Positions 7,156 through 10,021 of a stretch of 10,021 nucleotides of DNA are shown here, piece by piece. The translations under genes were made by a program, and so were the position numbers. Positions within the stretch are counted from its first letter, which is position 1. Each line of letters starts with the position of its first letter. The notes under the pieces are model-generated. The model was not told the origin of the DNA. It did no database searches and saw only the letters and a list, made by a program, of their open reading frames with translations. Source of the DNA: Desulfovibrio sp. Its GTDB lineage: Bacteria > Desulfobacterota > Desulfovibrionia > Desulfovibrionales > Desulfovibrionaceae. Location of the stretch: contig JAIWOE010000049.1 of the NCBI GenBank assembly GCA_020217165.1, positions 1 to 10,021 of the forward strand, given 5' to 3'.

Positions 7156-9357
7156 CTACCGTCCCTCCCGGGTAGTTGCTGGGGGTGCTTCGCTCCCCAG
7201 GGATGCGCCTGGCTTGCCAGAGTGGCCAGAGTGGCCAGATTTGCTGCCGGCAGGCAGGCTTGGCGCCCGCATGTTCCGCGCCGCGGCCCACCCCAGCATG
7301 CCCAGGGTGAACCCGTTGTGCAGGGTGGCCCACAGGGCAGGCGCACCGCGACCGGCCGCCGCCAGGGCCAGGATGGCGCCATTGACCCCCACCGCGCCCC
7401 AGAAGGCCTGCTGCACGGACTGCTCCAGCCGCAGGGCAATGGCCCGCGCCGCGGCCAGGCTGTGGATGTCCTCGTGCAGCAGTAACACCTGGGCCGTTTC
7501 CCGCGCCAGATCCGCCCCTTTGGGCATGCACACACCCACCTTGGCCAGCATCATGGCCGGGGTGTCGTTGAGGCCGTCGCCCACGTAAGCGATGGTCCGG
7601 CCGGCATCCACCAGTTCCTGGACCATGGCGGCCTTTTCCTCGGGCTTGAGCTCGGCGTGGGCCGCATCCAGTTCCGGTAGTTCCCGCAACAGGTTGTTTG
7701 CGGTCTGCAGATGGTCCCCCGTGAGCACCACCATGCGGTCAATACCCATCTTGCGCAGCTGGCGCAGGGTTTCCCGCGCTTCGGGGCGGATGGCGTCGGC
7801 CAGACCCACCACGCCGGCCAGCTGGCCATCCAGGGCCACGTACAGCACGGTGTTGCCCTGAGCCCGCAATGATTCCGCCTTGTGTTCCAGCAGGGAGGCG
7901 TCCACATGCTCATCTTCTACGATGAAGTGCCGGCTGCCCACTAGGACGCGCCGCCCTTCCACCAGGGCGGAGACCCCATGGGCCACGACGAATTCCACCT
8001 GCGGCGTGGCTGGGATCTCCACACCACGGCGATTGGCCTCGGCCACCACGGCTCGGGCCACGGGGTGCCCGTAATGGGCTTCCGCCGCCGCCGCCAGGGC
8101 CAGCAGCCCGTTCTCGTCCAGGCCGCTCTGGGCAGAGGCTGCAATGCTGGTCACGGCCAGTTCCCCGCTGGTGAGGGTGCCGGTCTTGTCGAAGACCAGC
8201 GTGTCCACCGATGCAACATCTTCCAATGCCTGCGCACCCTTGAAAATGACGCCGGCATGCCCAGCCGCATACATGCTGCTGCGCACGGCCACGGGGCTGG
8301 CCAGCTTGATGGCGCAGGAAAAATCCACAGTGAGCACCGAGGCGGCGCGACGGATATCCCGCGTTATCAGCCACATGAGCACGCCGATGCCAAAGGTGAT
8401 GGGCACCAGCCGATCGGCCAGTTTGGCCCGGTTCTCCTGCGTGGCGGACTTGGCCCGCAGGGACTGCTGCAGGAACCGGTTGATGCGGGCCAGGCGTGTG
8501 CCCTCGCCCACCTCTTCCGCCGCGATGACCAGCTTGCCCTCCTCTACCACCGCGCCGGAAAGGGCCATGGTGCCGGGCCTGTAATGGGCAGGCGCCGCCT
8601 CCCCGCTGATGGAGCTGGTGTTCACCGAGGCCTCGCCCTCTACCACCTCCCCGTCCACGGGAATGAGTTCGCCGGGACCGCAGACCACACGGTCGCCCTT
8701 TTCAATGTCCCCCACGGGCAGCTGCACCTCGGCGCCATCGCGCAGCACCCAGGCGTATTCCGCCTGCGGCCGCATGAGGGTGGCCAGCAGATCCGTGGTG
8801 GAATTTTCCAGCCGCCCTTCCAGGTATTCCACCAGGGAGAGCACCGTCACCACCAGGGAGCTGGTGAGGTAATCCCCGCGCAGGAGGGAGGCGGTCACCA
8901 CGGCGCCATCCAGCACCTTCACCCGCACGCCTTCGGTGAACAGGGTATGGATACCCTCCGCAATCACCGGTGCGCCCAGCACCCAGGAGACCACGGCCCG
9001 CATGGACCGCGGCAGCACCAGGTTCAGGGCCAGGGCCGCGCCGCGGACGGCCACGGGGTAGAAGGAGGGGGTGACCGGCGGCACAAACCCGGAGCGGAAC
9101 GCCTCCGCGGGGAGGCGTTCCAGAAGCTCCAGGGCTGTGGCCTTGGCCTCGTCCCCATCATGTTCCAGCACCACGCACTGCGCCTTGCGGTTGATGCGGC
9201 AACGCTGTACCCCGGGCACGGCCTGCAGGCGAGCCTGCAGGTATTCCGTATCCAGATCCGGATCGAGAAACATCGGCCCTTGCCAACGAACCCGGCCGGG
9301 GATTTCGTGGACCACCCGCAGGCGGTCCTGCTGCCCAAAGGGCATGCTGCTGGACAT
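7156..9357 (-). CDS. P1B-type metal ATPase with SCA motif (P1B-6, FezB-like)
   Basis: This 733-residue heavy-metal P-type ATPase has an N-terminal HMA-like domain (about 12-85, IPGRVRW and LQAVPGVQRCRIN) without a CxxC metal site. Membrane helices lie at about 100-180. The actuator motif is SGEAAP (251-256) instead of the common TGE. The transmembrane 4 motif is SCAIKLASP (347-355) instead of CPC(x)6P. Catalytic motifs are intact: DKTGTLT with phospho-Asp390, GHP (430-432), TGD (546-548) and GDGLNDTP (593-600). The SC(x)6P motif fits the P1B-6 group, which includes FezB of ferrosome-forming bacteria, where it is thought to load iron into a membrane compartment. The last 35 residues form a Gly/Ser/Pro tail with a GHSGHSG repeat that could bind metal. 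The ATG at 9357 has AGGA 10 bases upstream. The two small upstream genes are 7 bases away or overlap each other. ATPase identity is near certain; the substrate (iron or another metal) is inferred. Confidence 0.95.
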   Translation of the reverse strand: MSSSMPFGQQDRLRVVHEIPGRVRWQGPMFLDPDLDTEYLQARLQAVPGVQRCRINRKAQCVVLEHDGDEAKATALELLERLPAEAFRSGFVPPVTPSFYPVAVRGAALALNLVLPRSMRAVVSWVLGAPVIAEGIHTLFTEGVRVKVLDGAVVTASLLRGDYLTSSLVVTVLSLVEYLEGRLENSTTDLLATLMRPQAEYAWVLRDGAEVQLPVGDIEKGDRVVCGPGELIPVDGEVVEGEASVNTSSISGEAAPAHYRPGTMALSGAVVEEGKLVIAAEEVGEGTRLARINRFLQQSLRAKSATQENRAKLADRLVPITFGIGVLMWLITRDIRRAASVLTVDFSCAIKLASPVAVRSSMYAAGHAGVIFKGAQALEDVASVDTLVFDKTGTLTSGELAVTSIAASAQSGLDENGLLALAAAAEAHYGHPVARAVVAEANRRGVEIPATPQVEFVVAHGVSALVEGRRVLVGSRHFIVEDEHVDASLLEHKAESLRAQGNTVLYVALDGQLAGVVGLADAIRPEARETLRQLRKMGIDRMVVLTGDHLQTANNLLRELPELDAAHAELKPEEKAAMVQELVDAGRTIAYVGDGLNDTPAMMLAKVGVCMPKGADLARETAQVLLLHEDIHSLAAARAIALRLEQSVQQAFWGAVGVNGAILALAAAGRGAPALWATLHNGFTLGMLGWAAARNMRAPSLPAGSKSGHSGHSGKPGASLGSEAPPATTREGR
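7217..7239 (-). repeat. Short 9-base tandem repeat in the ATPase 3' end
   Basis: CCAGAGTGG (plus strand) occurs twice in a row at 7217-7225 and 7226-7234, with a partial third copy. On the coding strand it encodes the Ser-Gly-His repeats at residues 707-712 of the ATPase tail. Confidence 0.8.
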
Positions 9358-9364
9358 GACGGGC

Positions 9365-9601
9365 TTATCCTTTACGGTTGGGTGAGGGATACAGGGAATG
9401 GTGCCAGAGGGAGAATCCCACCAGCGCCACCCCGGCCACCAGATGCAGCCGTTTGGACGTCTTGCCGCCGATAAAACCCGTGGCCACCAGGGCGGCCAGG
9501 GATACGGTCATGCCGTGCTTGGCCAGGGCCTTGGCATCAAGACCAGCGCCGCTGCGGCCGCAGCGGCCAGGCACGCCGGGCAGCAACTCGCCATTAGCCA
9601 T
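9365..9601 (-). CDS. Small His-containing membrane hairpin protein, unknown family
   Basis: This 78-residue protein was not matched to a family. Residues 1-28 are hydrophilic and glycine-rich. Two hydrophobic helices follow, about 31-46 (MTVSLAALVATGFIGG) and 53-66 (HLVAGVALVGFSLW), joined by a short basic turn KTSKR. Histidines flank the helices (His29, His53, His67, His68), so haem or metal binding is possible but not shown. The ATG at 9601 lies inside the stop region of the upstream gene (8-base overlap), and only a weak GAG-rich site precedes it, so translation may be coupled. The stop lies 7 bases before the ATPase start, within that gene's leader. Its position suggests a partner of the ATPase. 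Ferrosome loci also carry small membrane proteins (FezA, FezC) near the P1B-6 ATPase, but I cannot show homology. The start could instead be Met31 (ATG at 9511). Confidence 0.7.
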   Translation of the reverse strand: MANGELLPGVPGRCGRSGAGLDAKALAKHGMTVSLAALVATGFIGGKTSKRLHLVAGVALVGFSLWHHSLYPSPNRKG

Positions 9602-9977
9602 TGCGCTGGCTCATCTCGGCTTTGACGTCTTCCACCTTCTCCTTGATCTCCTCGATGGAGCCCTGCACGGCCGTCCAGAGCTTCACCGCGCCCTTCACCA
9701 GGGCCTGCTGCACGGTGGGGTTGGTCAGCACCAGGGCCACGGCCGCGCCCACGGCCAGGCCGCCCAGGTAGTGCTTGTCCGTGACGTTGAACCAGCTGCC
9801 CAGCCCGTCGGGAGATGTGCACATGCTGGGTGTGGGCGTGGCGGCCGGCTGGTACTGCGCCTGGGCATATTGTGGGGCGTACTGGGGGGCGTACTGGGGG
9901 GTCTGGTGAGCCGCATAGGGCTGCTGCGGCGCACCCTGCTGCGAAACATACGGATAATACGAGGAATGATGGCTCAT
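9594..9977 (-). CDS. Small protein with PQYA repeat head and one membrane helix
   Basis: This 127-residue protein has three parts. Residues 1-58 are low complexity, rich in Pro, Gln, Tyr and Ala, with three PQYA copies at 27-38 and likely disordered. Residues 70-86 (YLGGLAVGAAVALVLTN) are a glycine-containing hydrophobic helix. Residues 87-122 are amphipathic and charged (IEEIKEKVEDVKAEM), probably coiled coil. The layout resembles small YtxH- or DUF5132-like membrane proteins, but I do not recognise a specific family. The ATG at 9977 has GGGAG 5 bases upstream and lies 12 bases after the stop of a further upstream gene. The 3' end overlaps the next gene by 8 bases. Given its neighbours it may help build or decorate a membrane compartment or assist the ATPase; this is inference from position. 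Confidence 0.8.
   Translation of the reverse strand: MSHHSSYYPYVSQQGAPQQPYAAHQTPQYAPQYAPQYAQAQYQPAATPTPSMCTSPDGLGSWFNVTDKHYLGGLAVGAAVALVLTNPTVQQALVKGAVKLWTAVQGSIEEIKEKVEDVKAEMSQRNG
9864..9899 (-). repeat. 12-base in-frame tandem repeat encoding PQYA
   Basis: Three near-identical 12-base units (plus-strand core GGGGGCGTACTG) encode three PQYA copies at residues 27-38 of the 127-residue protein. In-frame repeats of this kind can gain or lose copies by slippage without breaking the frame. Confidence 0.8.
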
Positions 9978-9989
9978 GATGGCTCCCGC

Positions 9990-10021
9990 CTACTGTTTGA
10001 CGACCTTGCCGCCCTTGGCCT
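9990..10021 (-). CDS. 3' end of an upstream gene in the same run (partial)
   Basis: The minus strand from the right edge reads in frame as AKGGKVVKQ followed by a TAG stop at 9992-9990, 12 bases before the start of the 127-residue protein gene. The close spacing, same strand and Lys/Gly-rich tail fit the C-terminus of another small protein of this operon. Only about ten codons are inside the window, so the frame is not certain and no family can be named. Confidence 0.4.
   Translation of the reverse strand, partial: AKGGKVVKQ

Noticed and set aside
7978..9474. Long plus-strand open frame opposite the P-type ATPase
   Set aside because: It is an antisense shadow of the ATPase gene, with no recognisable domain and a His/Gly-rich composition.
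9950..9977. AT-richer stretch resembling a Fur-type iron box
   Set aside because: It coincides with the first codons (Ser, His, Tyr) of the 127-residue protein, and the inverted repeat is poor.

Overview
The window is GC-rich and almost fully coding. Nine intact genes and the end of a tenth lie head to tail on the minus strand (about 10021 down to 462). Most junctions are 2 to 24 bases or overlap, so this looks like one long transcript read right to left. The gene content suggests a deltaproteobacterial anaerobe, perhaps Desulfovibrio-like: a SiaABCD set, a FeoB, and a P1B ATPase of the type known from ferrosome loci. That assignment is inference; no rRNA or other taxonomic marker is present.

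Right part (10021-7156), metal-handling block. In transcription order it holds the C-terminal codons of an upstream gene, a 127-residue protein (Pro/Gln/Tyr-rich repeat head, one glycine-rich membrane helix, charged tail), a 78-residue His-containing membrane hairpin protein, and a 733-residue heavy-metal P-type ATPase. The ATPase has SCAIKLASP where most relatives have CPC and lacks a CxxC in its N-terminal HMA-like domain. The SC(x)6P signature fits the P1B-6 class, which includes FezB of ferrosomes (membrane-bound iron storage organelles).

Middle and left part (7152-462), signalling block with an iron transporter inside it. A short membrane PP2C phosphatase (SiaA-like) overlaps feoB by four bases (ATGA). 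These are followed by a SiaB-like GHKL kinase, a SiaC (DUF1987) phospho-switch protein, a SiaD-like diguanylate cyclase (GGEEF with an RxxD inhibitory site), and a CheA-like protein with no Hpt domain and a damaged ATP site, ending in a CheW-like domain. In Pseudomonas aeruginosa, SiaB phosphorylates SiaC, SiaA removes the phosphate, and unphosphorylated SiaC activates SiaD to make c-di-GMP. Here that circuit is packed with a ferrous iron importer and a P1B-6-like ATPase.

Left end (1-498). No intact gene is visible. A plus-strand winged-helix fragment of MarR type (about 214-498) has no convincing start and overlaps the 3' end of the CheA-like gene tail to tail. I read it as a degraded remnant.

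Most notable hypothesis: an operon joining iron import or compartment loading (FeoB, P1B-6-like ATPase, small membrane proteins) to a partner-switching c-di-GMP circuit with an added CheA-like pseudokinase. The gene identities rest on visible motifs. The functional link rests only on gene order and spacing.
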